This document shows positions 42,022 to 50,685 of a stretch of 64,000 nucleotides of DNA, in pieces. The stretch covers positions 62,001 to 126,000 of the forward strand of contig CALLAE010000009.1 in NCBI GenBank assembly GCA_938002665.1, written 5' to 3'. How positions within the stretch are numbered: the stretch's first letter is position 1; each line of letters opens with the position of its first letter. A program made the translations under genes and the position numbers. The notes below the pieces were generated by a model. That model made no database searches and had not been told where the DNA came from. It saw only the letters and a list, made by a program, of their open reading frames with translations. This stretch comes from an uncultured Saprospiraceae bacterium. GTDB taxonomy: Bacteria; Bacteroidota; Bacteroidia; Chitinophagales; Saprospiraceae.

Positions 42022-43221
42022 CTAGCTCACTGCAGCTATCCCAGGCAATTTTTTTCCTTCTAAAAATTCTAGGAGGGCTCCACCACCAGTAGAGATAAAA
42101 CTAACATCTTCTGCTAGACCTGACTTGTTAATCGCAGAGACGGAATCACCACCACCGATCAAAGTAAAAGCACCAGTCTTAGTTGTGTCCGCTACAGCCT
42201 GAGCTATACTAAAAGTCCCTTTGGCAAAGTTCTCAAACTCAAATACACCTAAAGGTCCATTCCACAGAACTGTACTGGATTCTAAGATCACTTTCTTATA
42301 TGTTTCTATTGCTTCTGGCCCTACATCTAGTCCCATCCACCCATCTGGTATCTCCATGGTAGGACAGACTTTCCTTTCTGCATCATTAGCAAAACCACTG
42401 GCAATCGTTGTATCTTGAGGTAGGTACAAGTCCACATTTCTTTCCCGCGCCTTCTCTATCAGTTCTCGTGCTAGGTCTAGATAGTCTAGCTCTACTAAAG
42501 AATCTCCTATAGTTCCATGCTTGGCTTTAGCAAAGGTGTAAGTCATGCCCCCGCCGATAAGGATGTTATCACAGAAGTCTAGCAGTTTTTCTATGAGTTG
42601 GATTTTATCTGAGACTTTTGCACCGCCGAGTATAGCCGTGAATGGCCTAGCTGGGCTATTGAGAACTTTCTTGGCATTATTTATTTCCGTCTCCATCAGC
42701 AAGCCTAGCCCTTTCTCGTCAGCTTCGAAGTGCTTAGCTACAGTAGTGGTGGAGGCATGCGCTCTGTGAGCAGCACCAAAGGCATCATTGATAAAGACAT
42801 CAGCAAGTTTAGCCAGCTTAGCGCCTAGCTCTTCGTCACCACTTTTTTCTCCTTTTTCAAATCTAGTATTCTCCAGCACTAAGACCTGTCCAGGCATGAG
42901 GGCAAGTGCCTTATCAAAAGCGTCAGGCCCTACGGTGTCAGAAGCAAATATTACTTCTTGGTCTAGTAAGTCTGACAGATGTTTTACTAGATGTCTAAGG
43001 CTGAATTTTTCAACATTGATACTGCCGTCTTCCTTCTTTTTCTTCTGCGGTCTGCCTAGGTGAGACATTAGAATTACAGAAGCACCTTCTGACAATACTT
43101 GCTGTATAGTAGGTAGTGCTTTTTGCATTCTAGTATCATCGGTTATCTCATGTTCTTTATTCAGTGGAACATTAAAATCAACTCTTATCAGTACCTTTTT
43201 GCCCTTCAGATCTTTGACCAT
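42022..43221 (-). CDS. pgk: Phosphoglycerate kinase
   Basis: A 399-residue glycolytic enzyme. The N-terminal substrate domain has KKVLIRVDFNVPLN and SHLGRPQKKKKEDGS; the hinge and nucleotide domain include FTAILGGAKVSDKIQLIEKLL, LWNGPLGVFEFENFAKGT and GGGDSVSAI. It converts 1,3-bisphosphoglycerate and ADP to 3-phosphoglycerate and ATP. It follows gapA, with which it forms the usual pathway pair. A terminator-like hairpin sits in the 67-base gap between them, so the two genes may be only partly co-transcribed. Confidence 0.97.
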   Translation of the reverse strand: MVKDLKGKKVLIRVDFNVPLNKEHEITDDTRMQKALPTIQQVLSEGASVILMSHLGRPQKKKKEDGSINVEKFSLRHLVKHLSDLLDQEVIFASDTVGPDAFDKALALMPGQVLVLENTRFEKGEKSGDEELGAKLAKLADVFINDAFGAAHRAHASTTTVAKHFEADEKGLGLLMETEINNAKKVLNSPARPFTAILGGAKVSDKIQLIEKLLDFCDNILIGGGMTYTFAKAKHGTIGDSLVELDYLDLARELIEKARERNVDLYLPQDTTIASGFANDAERKVCPTMEIPDGWMGLDVGPEAIETYKKVILESSTVLWNGPLGVFEFENFAKGTFSIAQAVADTTKTGAFTLIGGGDSVSAINKSGLAEDVSFISTGGGALLEFLEGKKLPGIAAVS

Positions 43222-43240
43222 TTTATCTTTTTGAATGAAA

Positions 43241-43266
43241 AAAAGCCGACTACTTAGTCGGCTTTT
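43241..43266 (-). terminator. Hairpin between gapA and pgk
   Basis: A stem of about ten base pairs, AAAAGCCGAC (43241-43250) with GTCGGCTTTT (43257-43266), and a short loop. On the minus strand it ends in a T run within the gap between the gapA stop (43289) and the pgk start (43221). It could terminate part of gapA transcription before pgk. Confidence 0.75.
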
Positions 43267-43288
43267 AATGGAATATTTTGATTTTTTA

Positions 43289-44284
43289 CTACTTCACTTT
43301 GGTTGCCAGCTCTGCTAACCTAGCTGAGAAGCCTGCCTCATTATCATACCATGAGACTAATTTGATTAATCTACCATTGACCTTAGTTAGACCAGAATCA
43401 AAGATGGATGAGTGCTGGTTTCCGATAATATCTGAAGAAACGATAGGGTCTTCTACATATTCTAGGATACCTTTCAAGGCTTTTTTAGAATACTTTTTGA
43501 AAGTGTTATTCACTTTTTCTACAGTGACATCTTTGTTGACTAAGATATTTAACTCTACTAGGGAACCCGTTATAACAGGTACTCTGAGAGCCATCGCGAA
43601 TAGCTTGCCCTCTAGTCCATCTACAACTTTTGTTACTGCGACAGCTGCACCTGTAGAAGTAGGAATGATATTAACTGCGGCTGCTCTCGCTCTTCTAAGA
43701 TCCGCATGAGGAGCATCCTGTAATCTCTGGTCGCCAGTATAACCATGTATGGTTGTCATAGACCCTTGGACTAGCCCCCAGTTTTCTTGCACAACTTTCA
43801 TCAGTGGCGCTAGGCAGTTAGTAGTACAAGACGCATTAGATATGATTTTGTCTTTTTTTGTTATGACAGAATCATTAACTCCTAGTACGACTGTTTTTAT
43901 GCCATCTCCTTTTCCTGGTGCGGAGATAAGTACCTTTTTAGCTCCTGCCTTGAGGTGGAGTCCTGCACTTTCTTTATTTCTAAATATCCCTGTGCATTCT
44001 AGCACCACGTCCACTTTGTTCTTTTTCCAAGGAAGATCTTTAGGATTTCTGATGGCTGTCGCTAGAATTTTCTTTCTACCTACTATCAGATGCGTATCTG
44101 TGGCAGCTACCTTACCATCAAAGGCACCGTGAGCAGTATCATACTTTAGTAGGTGAGCAAGGGTTTGATTGTCTGTGAGGTCATTGATTGCAACAACTTC
44201 TACTCTTCGGTCTTTAAGAAGATTCCTGAAAGTTAATCTGCCTATTCTTCCAAAGCCATTAATTGCTATTCTGGTCTTAGCCAT
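43289..44284 (-). CDS. gapA: Glyceraldehyde-3-phosphate dehydrogenase
   Basis: A 331-residue enzyme with NAD motif INGFGRIGRL (8-17), catalytic cysteine C153 in SNASCTTNCLAP, and the C-terminal SWYDNEAGFSARL. It oxidises glyceraldehyde 3-phosphate to 1,3-bisphosphoglycerate. The length is normal. It lies upstream of pgk on the same strand, with a hairpin terminator-like sequence between. A TATTTTTG promoter-like element lies 29 bases before its start. Confidence 0.97.
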   Translation of the reverse strand: MAKTRIAINGFGRIGRLTFRNLLKDRRVEVVAINDLTDNQTLAHLLKYDTAHGAFDGKVAATDTHLIVGRKKILATAIRNPKDLPWKKNKVDVVLECTGIFRNKESAGLHLKAGAKKVLISAPGKGDGIKTVVLGVNDSVITKKDKIISNASCTTNCLAPLMKVVQENWGLVQGSMTTIHGYTGDQRLQDAPHADLRRARAAAVNIIPTSTGAAVAVTKVVDGLEGKLFAMALRVPVITGSLVELNILVNKDVTVEKVNNTFKKYSKKALKGILEYVEDPIVSSDIIGNQHSSIFDSGLTKVNGRLIKLVSWYDNEAGFSARLAELATKVK

Positions 44285-44312
44285 ATTAGTGATTTGTTAA
44301 TTAAAATTTTGG

Positions 44313-44320
44313 CAAAAATA
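44313..44320 (-). promoter_or_regulatory. -7 promoter element before gapA
   Basis: TATTTTTG on the minus strand matches TAnnTTTG and lies 29 bases upstream of the gapA ATG. No -33 TTG at canonical spacing was seen. Confidence 0.35.
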
Positions 44321-44382
44321 AGAAAGGCATGGGAATAATGTTTTCCACAAGGTAAGTCACTTCTGTTTTAGCTATCTTACTG

Positions 44383-45048
44383 TTACATCTTTAGTTGCTC
44401 AAAGGAATGAAAAGCGGTATAAGATTTACCTAAGCTGTTGTCAGTATAGCTAGAGGGTCCCTCTGGTAGATAATACAATACATCCATTTTTGCTTTTATA
44501 GCAGCCTCCACGCCATGGATTGTGTCTTCTATGACGATGCATCGGTTAGCTGAGGTATTCATTTTCTTTGCGGCCATTAAGAATAGATCTGGCTCAGGCT
44601 TCCACTTCTGGATATCCCAGGCCGAGAACATGTTATCATTTTGGAAATGCTTAAGGAGTCCTGTGATACGCAGAGTCTCTAGCATCTTTTCTCTAGGGCC
44701 ATTGGAGGCAACACAGATTGGGGCGGTGGTTTTTTCTAAGAATTGAGGGACACCAGCAATAGGCTTGAGGTGTTTTTCAAATTCGACCAGTACTCGTTTT
44801 CTGAATGACTTTTCAAAATCGAAGTCAAGACTTCTACCTAGCGCTTTTTCGATATATGTTGTTATGTATCCAAAAGAAGTACCTACAAACTCTGAAAAAG
44901 CTGCTTCATTAGTAATAGCAATGCCCAGCTCTCTGATCATTTCTGCTATTGTGGTATTGGACAATTTCTCGCTATCCACTAAGGTGCCATCACAATCCAA
45001 GATAATTAGTTGGTAACTACTGATATCTATTTCTTCTTTTGTCTCCAT
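44383..45048 (-). CDS. HAD-superfamily phosphatase, phosphoglucomutase/phosphoglycolate-like
   Basis: A 221-residue HAD hydrolase. Motif I is LIILDCDGTLVDSE, motif II is CVASNGPREK, and motif III/IV is KPEPDLFLMAAKKMN and CIVIEDTIHGVEAAI. A cap helix bundle is present near residues 30-90. Such enzymes hydrolyse small sugar phosphates or isomerise beta-glucose 1-phosphate; the exact substrate cannot be read. It is separated from gapA by 98 bases and is divergent from the DUF4340 gene. Confidence 0.85.
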   Translation of the reverse strand: METKEEIDISSYQLIILDCDGTLVDSEKLSNTTIAEMIRELGIAITNEAAFSEFVGTSFGYITTYIEKALGRSLDFDFEKSFRKRVLVEFEKHLKPIAGVPQFLEKTTAPICVASNGPREKMLETLRITGLLKHFQNDNMFSAWDIQKWKPEPDLFLMAAKKMNTSANRCIVIEDTIHGVEAAIKAKMDVLYYLPEGPSSYTDNSLGKSYTAFHSFEQLKM

Positions 45049-45086
45049 GACGATGAGTTGGTAAAGTGCAAAGTTGGCAAATAAAC

Positions 45087-45094
45087 TAACTTTG
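45087..45094 (+). promoter_or_regulatory. -7 promoter element for the DUF4340 gene cluster
   Basis: TAACTTTG, a match to TAnnTTTG, 25 bases before the ATG at 45120. No -33 TTG at the exact 19-21-base spacing was seen; the nearest TTGs upstream are at 10 and 26 bases. Confidence 0.35.
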
Positions 45095-45119
45095 AGCCCA
45101 TAGTTACTAATCTATAAAG

Positions 45120-46130
45120 ATGAAGAATACATTAATTCTCCTGTTAATCATGTTGGCTCTATTAGCTGGTTATTTTTTAATGGGGGAGAAAGAGGAGACA
45201 AAGAGCTCTGTCAGGATAGAAGATAGGGAGTTTATACTGAAAGATCCTGATGCGGCAAAAACAATAACTATAGAGACAAAGGGAAGACCCATTGTTCATC
45301 TTTCGGAAACAAAGGATGGATGGTACATTAATAATAGGCACAAAGCCAATCAAAGGATAGTGCAGAATATGCTCACTACACTTAGTAAAATGACCATACT
45401 GTATATCCCTACCAAAGCGGCGGCTGAAACTGCTAAGAACAGAATGCAGATGCATGGAATAGAGATTAAGACTTTTGATAAAAATGGGGAAGTACTTACG
45501 GAATTCACTTTGGGCACTAACACTTCGATAGAAAATGGCACCTTTTGTCTGAAAAAAGGAGCAGACCAGGTCTATGTGATGAGCCTGCCTGCAATGGAAG
45601 GCGGTATTAGAAATTTCTTCACTCAGAATCATGAGGAGCTGAGGGATATGACCATTTTCGCCTACAAGCCTAATAACATTCGGAAAGTAACCGTGGACTA
45701 CCCAAAAGATGTCAAAAACTCATTCTCTATAAAACGTAATGGTACTGCACTGGAATTATCTTCGCCTACGCAGATGAGTGGCCAGGTAGCTAATCAGAAT
45801 ATCATGGATGCCTACCTCAAAGATTTCCATAACTTACAATCAGAGTTTATTCAGAATGATCATATCTTCAAGGATACCATCTCTACCTTCATTCCTTTTA
45901 TGGAGCTCACCATTGAGACTCTTGAAAATCCACCTTTGAAGTGTCAGATATACCCTACAAGAGATATGATGAATAGTAGAATAAATACCAGATCAGTAGA
46001 CGATCTGACACTACAGCATGAAGGATATTTTCTCAACACAAATAGGGGAGATTTCTACATGGTTCAGGGTAGATTGTTCAATAAGTTTTTGAAAAAAGTA
46101 TCTTACTTTTACGAAAAACCTACTGGTTGA
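45120..46130 (+). CDS. DUF4340-type membrane-anchored protein
   Basis: A 336-residue protein with a single N-terminal helix (about 4-20, LILLLIMLALLAGYFLMG) and a large extracytoplasmic domain. The body has repeated beta-alpha features typical of DUF4340: ITIETKGRPIVHLSETKDGWYINN and FTLGTNTSIENGTFCLKKG. In other bacteria such proteins are found beside ABC-2-type gliding transporters (GldG-like), but no such gene is here. It ends in a TTGA overlap with the next gene (start 46127), which indicates translational coupling. Confidence 0.75.
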   Translation: MKNTLILLLIMLALLAGYFLMGEKEETKSSVRIEDREFILKDPDAAKTITIETKGRPIVHLSETKDGWYINNRHKANQRIVQNMLTTLSKMTILYIPTKAAAETAKNRMQMHGIEIKTFDKNGEVLTEFTLGTNTSIENGTFCLKKGADQVYVMSLPAMEGGIRNFFTQNHEELRDMTIFAYKPNNIRKVTVDYPKDVKNSFSIKRNGTALELSSPTQMSGQVANQNIMDAYLKDFHNLQSEFIQNDHIFKDTISTFIPFMELTIETLENPPLKCQIYPTRDMMNSRINTRSVDDLTLQHEGYFLNTNRGDFYMVQGRLFNKFLKKVSYFYEKPTG

Positions 46131-47296
46131 AAACCAAGCAACTAAAAGCCTTATTCCTTTTCATTGCCTTTTTGCTGTCCGCACAGTACCTCATCTCGCA
46201 TCATGTTGTATGGGGCTTCTTTGGACATAGGTTAATCAATAAGATGGCGGTGTTCACCCTGCCACAAGAAATGCTAGGGCTGTACAAAAAGCACATTCAT
46301 TTTATAAGTGTCCATGCTGTAGATCCAGATAAGAGAAGATATGCACTAAAGAATGAAGCCTATCGCCATTATATAGACTTAGATCACTGGGGTACTTATC
46401 CTTTTGAGAATATACCCAGAGAGCTGGACGAGGCCATACTTAAGCATGGAAACTTAGTAGGTGTAAAGGATAAGGATACCTTAAATCTGAATCGCAGTAT
46501 CATCGATATTGAAAGTTTCTACGATGATTTCATCTTCTTAGATAGATATTCTACATCTATAAGTTTGGAGCAGCTAGAAGTCAAGTCTCACTTAAGGGAT
46601 AATACTACAACCTACGAAGAGCTCATCTTTCAGAATGATTTTGTGAGTTACGGAGTTCTTCCATACTTTCTTGAAGATTACTATAGGATACTTGTAAAGG
46701 TGATAACAAAGGGAGAACTGGAAAGCATATTGAAAGTCAGTGCTGATATTGGACATTATATAGGTGATGCTCACGTCCCCTTACATACCACTGAAAATTA
46801 TAATGGCCAGTTAACGAATCAGTTGGGCATTCATGCCTTCTGGGAAAGCCGCTTACCAGAGTTGTTTGCCCATGATGAATATGATATGCTGGTGGGCAAG
46901 GCCGAATACATCACAGATAAAAAAGCTTACTTCTGGAAAATAGTTATGGATAGTCACTTTTTGCTAGAAGAAGTATTAAAAGATGAATTAGAAATCAAAT
47001 CCACTTTTCCGGAAGACAAGCAATTTTGCTTTGACAACAGAAATGAATCTACAGTCAGAACCCAATGTCCAGAATATTCTGCAGCCTATCACAAAGCTCT
47101 GGACGGTATGGTGGAGCGGAGGATGCAAGATGCAATTTTATCTATAGGGAGTATTTGGTTTTCAGCATGGGTAGATGCTGGGCAGCCAGACCTGAGTTCA
47201 CTGGTAGATAATCTTGATCAAGAAGCCCTACGAAAAGAACAAGAGCGCCTAGACCAGGCAAGAAATGGAAATGAGTCACAAGGCAGAGGCCATTAA
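46127..47296 (+). CDS. Zinc-dependent phospholipase C / S1-P1 nuclease-like protein
   Basis: A 389-residue secreted protein beginning at TTG 46127, which shares bases with the previous stop codon. The signal peptide is followed by the family's N-terminal WGFFGHRLINKMAVF, the metal ligands HYIDLDHWG and GHYIGDAHVPLHTTENYNG, and HAFWESRLPELF. All three zinc sites of the S1/P1 nuclease and phospholipase C fold seem to be present. The tail (about 360-389) is charged, ending GNESQGRGH. It could degrade phospholipids or nucleic acids outside the cell. DUF368 follows 15 bases later. Confidence 0.85.
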   Translation: MKTKQLKALFLFIAFLLSAQYLISHHVVWGFFGHRLINKMAVFTLPQEMLGLYKKHIHFISVHAVDPDKRRYALKNEAYRHYIDLDHWGTYPFENIPRELDEAILKHGNLVGVKDKDTLNLNRSIIDIESFYDDFIFLDRYSTSISLEQLEVKSHLRDNTTTYEELIFQNDFVSYGVLPYFLEDYYRILVKVITKGELESILKVSADIGHYIGDAHVPLHTTENYNGQLTNQLGIHAFWESRLPELFAHDEYDMLVGKAEYITDKKAYFWKIVMDSHFLLEEVLKDELEIKSTFPEDKQFCFDNRNESTVRTQCPEYSAAYHKALDGMVERRMQDAILSIGSIWFSAWVDAGQPDLSSLVDNLDQEALRKEQERLDQARNGNESQGRGH

Positions 47297-47311
47297 TAAG
47301 TAAAAGAAAGT

Positions 47312-48307
47312 ATGAATTTTTCAAAGTTAGGATTGATATTAAGAGGTATGGCGATGGGAGTGGCAGAGGTTATTCCAGGTGTTTCGGGTGGGACAATAGC
47401 TTTTATTACAGGCATCTATAAGGCTTTACTAGACTCCATAAAGGCTGTAGATCATAATTTTATAGGTCTACTACTGGGGTTTAGAATTAAGGAGATGTGG
47501 GCTAAGATCAATGGGAACTTCTTGCTATGGCTCATCGGCGGTATGCTGGGCGGGATCTTGGTAGGAGTCTTTGGAGTGACTTATTTGTTAGAGCAATACC
47601 CAGAAGTCCTTTGGGGCTTGTTCTTTGGACTTATTCTAGCTTCTGTGCCACTCATGTTGTCCCAGATGAAAAACAAATCTGGTAATGCCATATTGCTCTT
47701 TGTTCTCGGAGCTATCATAGCTTATGGAGTAACCAGTCTGAGCCCTTCTGAAGGCTCCACTAACTATCTATATGTATTTGCTGCTGGAGTGATAGCTATT
47801 AGCGCTTTGGTGTTGCCAGGCATTTCTGGAAGTTTTATTCTCTTACTGATGGGCTTATATACGACTATCATACCTACCTTAAAGAATTTTCTTAAAACAC
47901 AGGATTTATCTGACTTCATTTTATTAGCGGTATTTGGTATGGGATGTTTGACTGGGCTGCTAGGCTTTTCTAGATTAGTATCAGCTGCCTTCGAAAAATA
48001 TCATGATGCGACTATAGCTGTTTTGTCTGGCTTTATGCTTGGCTCACTTAATAAGATATGGCCATGGAGAAATCCAGTAACTATACTCAATAAGGACAAG
48101 GCCTCATTTATTTCTCTAGATAAGACCAGTATTTCCGACTATGACTTGCTAGATGATGGGATCAAAATTGTGAAAGAAGACAATGTCTTCCCTTCAGATT
48201 ACTTTTTTGAGCCACGTATACTTTTGGTTATGCTGGCTTTTTTATTAGGTCTTTTCCTCATTTTTCTTCTTTCCCGCTCTAACCTTAGTAAAGTGGACTC
48301 TGTCTAA
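47312..48307 (+). CDS. DUF368 membrane protein (PopT-type undecaprenyl-phosphate translocase)
   Basis: A 331-residue multi-pass membrane protein with the family motif MGVAEVIPGVSGGTIAFITGIY at 15-36, repeated in inverted form around ALVLPGISGSFILLLMGLY. DUF368 (PopT) proteins were recently shown in other bacteria to move undecaprenyl phosphate back to the cytosolic face so that cell-wall and polysaccharide carriers can be reused (established knowledge, from memory). The gene follows the zinc-dependent phospholipase-like gene closely. No polymerase genes are adjacent, so a general recycling role is likely. Confidence 0.85.
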   Translation: MNFSKLGLILRGMAMGVAEVIPGVSGGTIAFITGIYKALLDSIKAVDHNFIGLLLGFRIKEMWAKINGNFLLWLIGGMLGGILVGVFGVTYLLEQYPEVLWGLFFGLILASVPLMLSQMKNKSGNAILLFVLGAIIAYGVTSLSPSEGSTNYLYVFAAGVIAISALVLPGISGSFILLLMGLYTTIIPTLKNFLKTQDLSDFILLAVFGMGCLTGLLGFSRLVSAAFEKYHDATIAVLSGFMLGSLNKIWPWRNPVTILNKDKASFISLDKTSISDYDLLDDGIKIVKEDNVFPSDYFFEPRILLVMLAFLLGLFLIFLLSRSNLSKVDSV

Positions 48308-48474
48308 TTACCTACTTAGGAGCCTTGTAATTTAGGAATCAAAAAACTACCCGTATCCCCAATTTGTGATAACATATGGTAATATTATATAATATAAGTA
48401 TGTATTATTCCCTTGTTTACAATGAGATTCATATATTTGTTATTTATAATATGTAATTAACCAAAACGCGTCTC

Positions 48475-50625
48475 ATGCAATTCACAAGGAATTTCTTTGC
48501 AATTGTCCTTTTGATAACTATCCCTTTGACACTTATTACTGCACAAAAGCATCTGATCAAGGCCGAGAGGCAATTTGAACTAAAAGCTTTTAATCTAGCC
48601 ATCGAAAATGCAAAGAAGGCTATAGAGAAAGACCCTGCATGTATAGATTGTCACCGTCTTGTTGCTGAATCATTCAGAATGATGAATAATAACGTGGATG
48701 CAGCAATTTGGTACCGAAAAATGGAGAGATTTCCCAACCTTCCTAGTGACTACGCTTTTAATTATGGCCTTCTTTTAAAAAGAATGGGGCAATATGACAA
48801 GGCAAAAAAGTACTTCAATGAGTACAGGATAATTAGTCCTGAGACAGGTGAATATTTCGCTCAAAGCTGCGATTTCGCTAAGGAAACTTTATCTTCTAAA
48901 AAGAATTTTGAGCTAAACCTTTTTGGTGTAAGTTCCAAGAATACTGATTTTGGTCCAGCGATTTTCGAAGACAAGATTGTCTTTTCTTCATTCAGACCGG
49001 ATCTCGCCAGATCAAAAAAGAATACTAGCCTTATTCAAGATCAGAAGTGTCAGTTTTTTATAGCTGATAATGATTTTAAAAGTACCAAAGATGATATCAA
49101 TTATCTCCTGCCAGAAAACAAAGAATCCTTTGACATGGGAGCGATTCACTACGCTGCTGCTGCTCCTATCTGTGCAGTTACCAGACATAATTTCAAGGAT
49201 GGTGAAAAGCAGATATTCTCTAACGATCTAGAACTGACTCTGTATCTAGCTACGGTTAACTATAATGGTTCTTTCAAGGATTTAGAGCCTTTTCCACATA
49301 ATGAGGTAGGTTATGCAACAGGTTTTGGAACTCTGAACCCAGCAGGTAATATTCTTTATTTCTCGTCTAACAGACCTGGAGGTGAAGGTGGATTCGATAT
49401 TTATGCAAGCTATCTGAAAAACGGAGAATGGACTTATCCAGAAAATCTAGGTAAAAAAGTCAATTCTCCTGGTAACGAGATAACACCATTTTTTGATGGG
49501 GAGACATTGTACTATTCTTCTGATTACACTACAGGGCTCGGAGGCTTTGATGTATTTAGTACCTCAGTAAATACTGGAAAATGGAAGACTCCCACTAATA
49601 TGGGTAACGGCGTCAATTCTCCAGAAGATGATTATTACTTTACTAAGCATCCAGTTTCTGAAAGTTACTATCTGACTTCTAATAGACTAGGAGGACGAGG
49701 AAGTCATGATATTTATCTTGTACACAGCATAGAGACACATGATGTAGAGCTAGAGTTTGCTTATGAAGAAACGGTCCCTAGGGCAGTAAACATAGATCAA
49801 GACGTTGTAAGTAGTGAAATTATACCTACTGCAAAAGCTGTAAACTTAGAACAAGATACTGATATATCAATCGCACCTATTCCAGAAAATATTATTACTG
49901 GAACTACCCAAGATGACGTGAATGAAACCACAGAGAATGTAGAAACGGAAAGCGAACTTATAGACTTCAATAAACTATTACCTCCTAAAGCAGTAGACCT
50001 TAATAGCACTAACTCTAGATCTATATCTCTAGCTGGTGCTAAAAGAGTTGCTTTCGGTGAAGTTATCAGGTCTAGTTCTAATGTTTACTTTATTCAGTTA
50101 GCCGCACTTTTTAGAAGTGAAGCAAATTTGAATGAATTCAGTTCATTGTCAGAATATGGCAGTATCTATAAGGTTAAGCATTCTAATGCTACCAAAGTGA
50201 AGCTAGGATATTTCCTAGATGAATATCAAGCTAAAGAAGTGCTGAGACAGGTGAAAGCAAGTGGTCATTCTGATGCCTTTATCACTTATGAAGTACTTAA
50301 TACCTCCCGCATGGAACTAGTCACTGTCTCAGAAACTACTGTGGATAATTACAGTAATTCTAGCTTCAGTACAGCTACCACGACAGGTGATAATTATAAG
50401 ATTAGATTAGCCTCTTACGAAGACCCCATATGGTTTGATATTTCCAAGGTGAATGACATAGGTGTTATAGAGCAATGGAGCAAAGGGGAGTGGACCATTT
50501 TTGTACTGAGCGGCTACAAGAGCATGCAAGAAGCTGAAGTTGCTAGAGTGGCAGCTATGAATAGAGGCTTTGCTGATGCAGAAGTAGTCTTAGATAGAAA
50601 TGGGATACTGGAAAAATTAAAATAA
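48475..50625 (+). CDS. Secreted TPR/PD40-repeat protein with two SPOR-like domains
   Basis: A 716-residue protein with signal peptide (1-23). TPR-like helices at about 30-120 contain FNLAIENAKKAIEKDPACIDCHRLVAESFRM. PD40/WD40-like beta-propeller repeats at about 150-420 contain ILYFSSNRPGGEGGFDIYA and LYYSSDYTTGLGGFDVFS. A linker leads to two SPOR-like modules, at about 530-625 (VYFIQLAALFRSEANLNEF) and 637-716 (YKIRLASYEDPIWFDI). SPOR domains bind denuded peptidoglycan. The arrangement resembles the PorE/SprE-like part of type IX or gliding machinery, but with SPOR in place of OmpA. No OmpA domain is present. Confidence 0.8.
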   Translation: MQFTRNFFAIVLLITIPLTLITAQKHLIKAERQFELKAFNLAIENAKKAIEKDPACIDCHRLVAESFRMMNNNVDAAIWYRKMERFPNLPSDYAFNYGLLLKRMGQYDKAKKYFNEYRIISPETGEYFAQSCDFAKETLSSKKNFELNLFGVSSKNTDFGPAIFEDKIVFSSFRPDLARSKKNTSLIQDQKCQFFIADNDFKSTKDDINYLLPENKESFDMGAIHYAAAAPICAVTRHNFKDGEKQIFSNDLELTLYLATVNYNGSFKDLEPFPHNEVGYATGFGTLNPAGNILYFSSNRPGGEGGFDIYASYLKNGEWTYPENLGKKVNSPGNEITPFFDGETLYYSSDYTTGLGGFDVFSTSVNTGKWKTPTNMGNGVNSPEDDYYFTKHPVSESYYLTSNRLGGRGSHDIYLVHSIETHDVELEFAYEETVPRAVNIDQDVVSSEIIPTAKAVNLEQDTDISIAPIPENIITGTTQDDVNETTENVETESELIDFNKLLPPKAVDLNSTNSRSISLAGAKRVAFGEVIRSSSNVYFIQLAALFRSEANLNEFSSLSEYGSIYKVKHSNATKVKLGYFLDEYQAKEVLRQVKASGHSDAFITYEVLNTSRMELVTVSETTVDNYSNSSFSTATTTGDNYKIRLASYEDPIWFDISKVNDIGVIEQWSKGEWTIFVLSGYKSMQEAEVARVAAMNRGFADAEVVLDRNGILEKLK

Positions 50626-50649
50626 AACGATTCAGATTTTATTCTAGAA

Positions 50650-50678
50650 GGCTGCCCTTAGGGTGGCCATTTTTTTTG
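50650..50678 (+). terminator. Terminator after the TPR/PD40/SPOR gene
   Basis: Stem GGCTGCCC (50650-50657) with GGGTGGCC (50661-50668), including G-U pairs, followed by a run of eight T at 50670-50677. It sits between the converging stops at 50625 and 50686. Confidence 0.7.
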
Positions 50679-50685
50679 TCCCTAA

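Noticed and set aside
43749-44132. 127-codon open frame on the plus strand inside gapA
   Set aside because: It lies wholly antisense to gapA, its translation has no family pattern, and its existence is explained by gapA codon use.
48463-48474. AAAACGCGTCT word shared with 52568-52578
   Set aside because: Shared 11-base word near two starts, but different distance and no further symmetry or third copy in promoters; likely chance.
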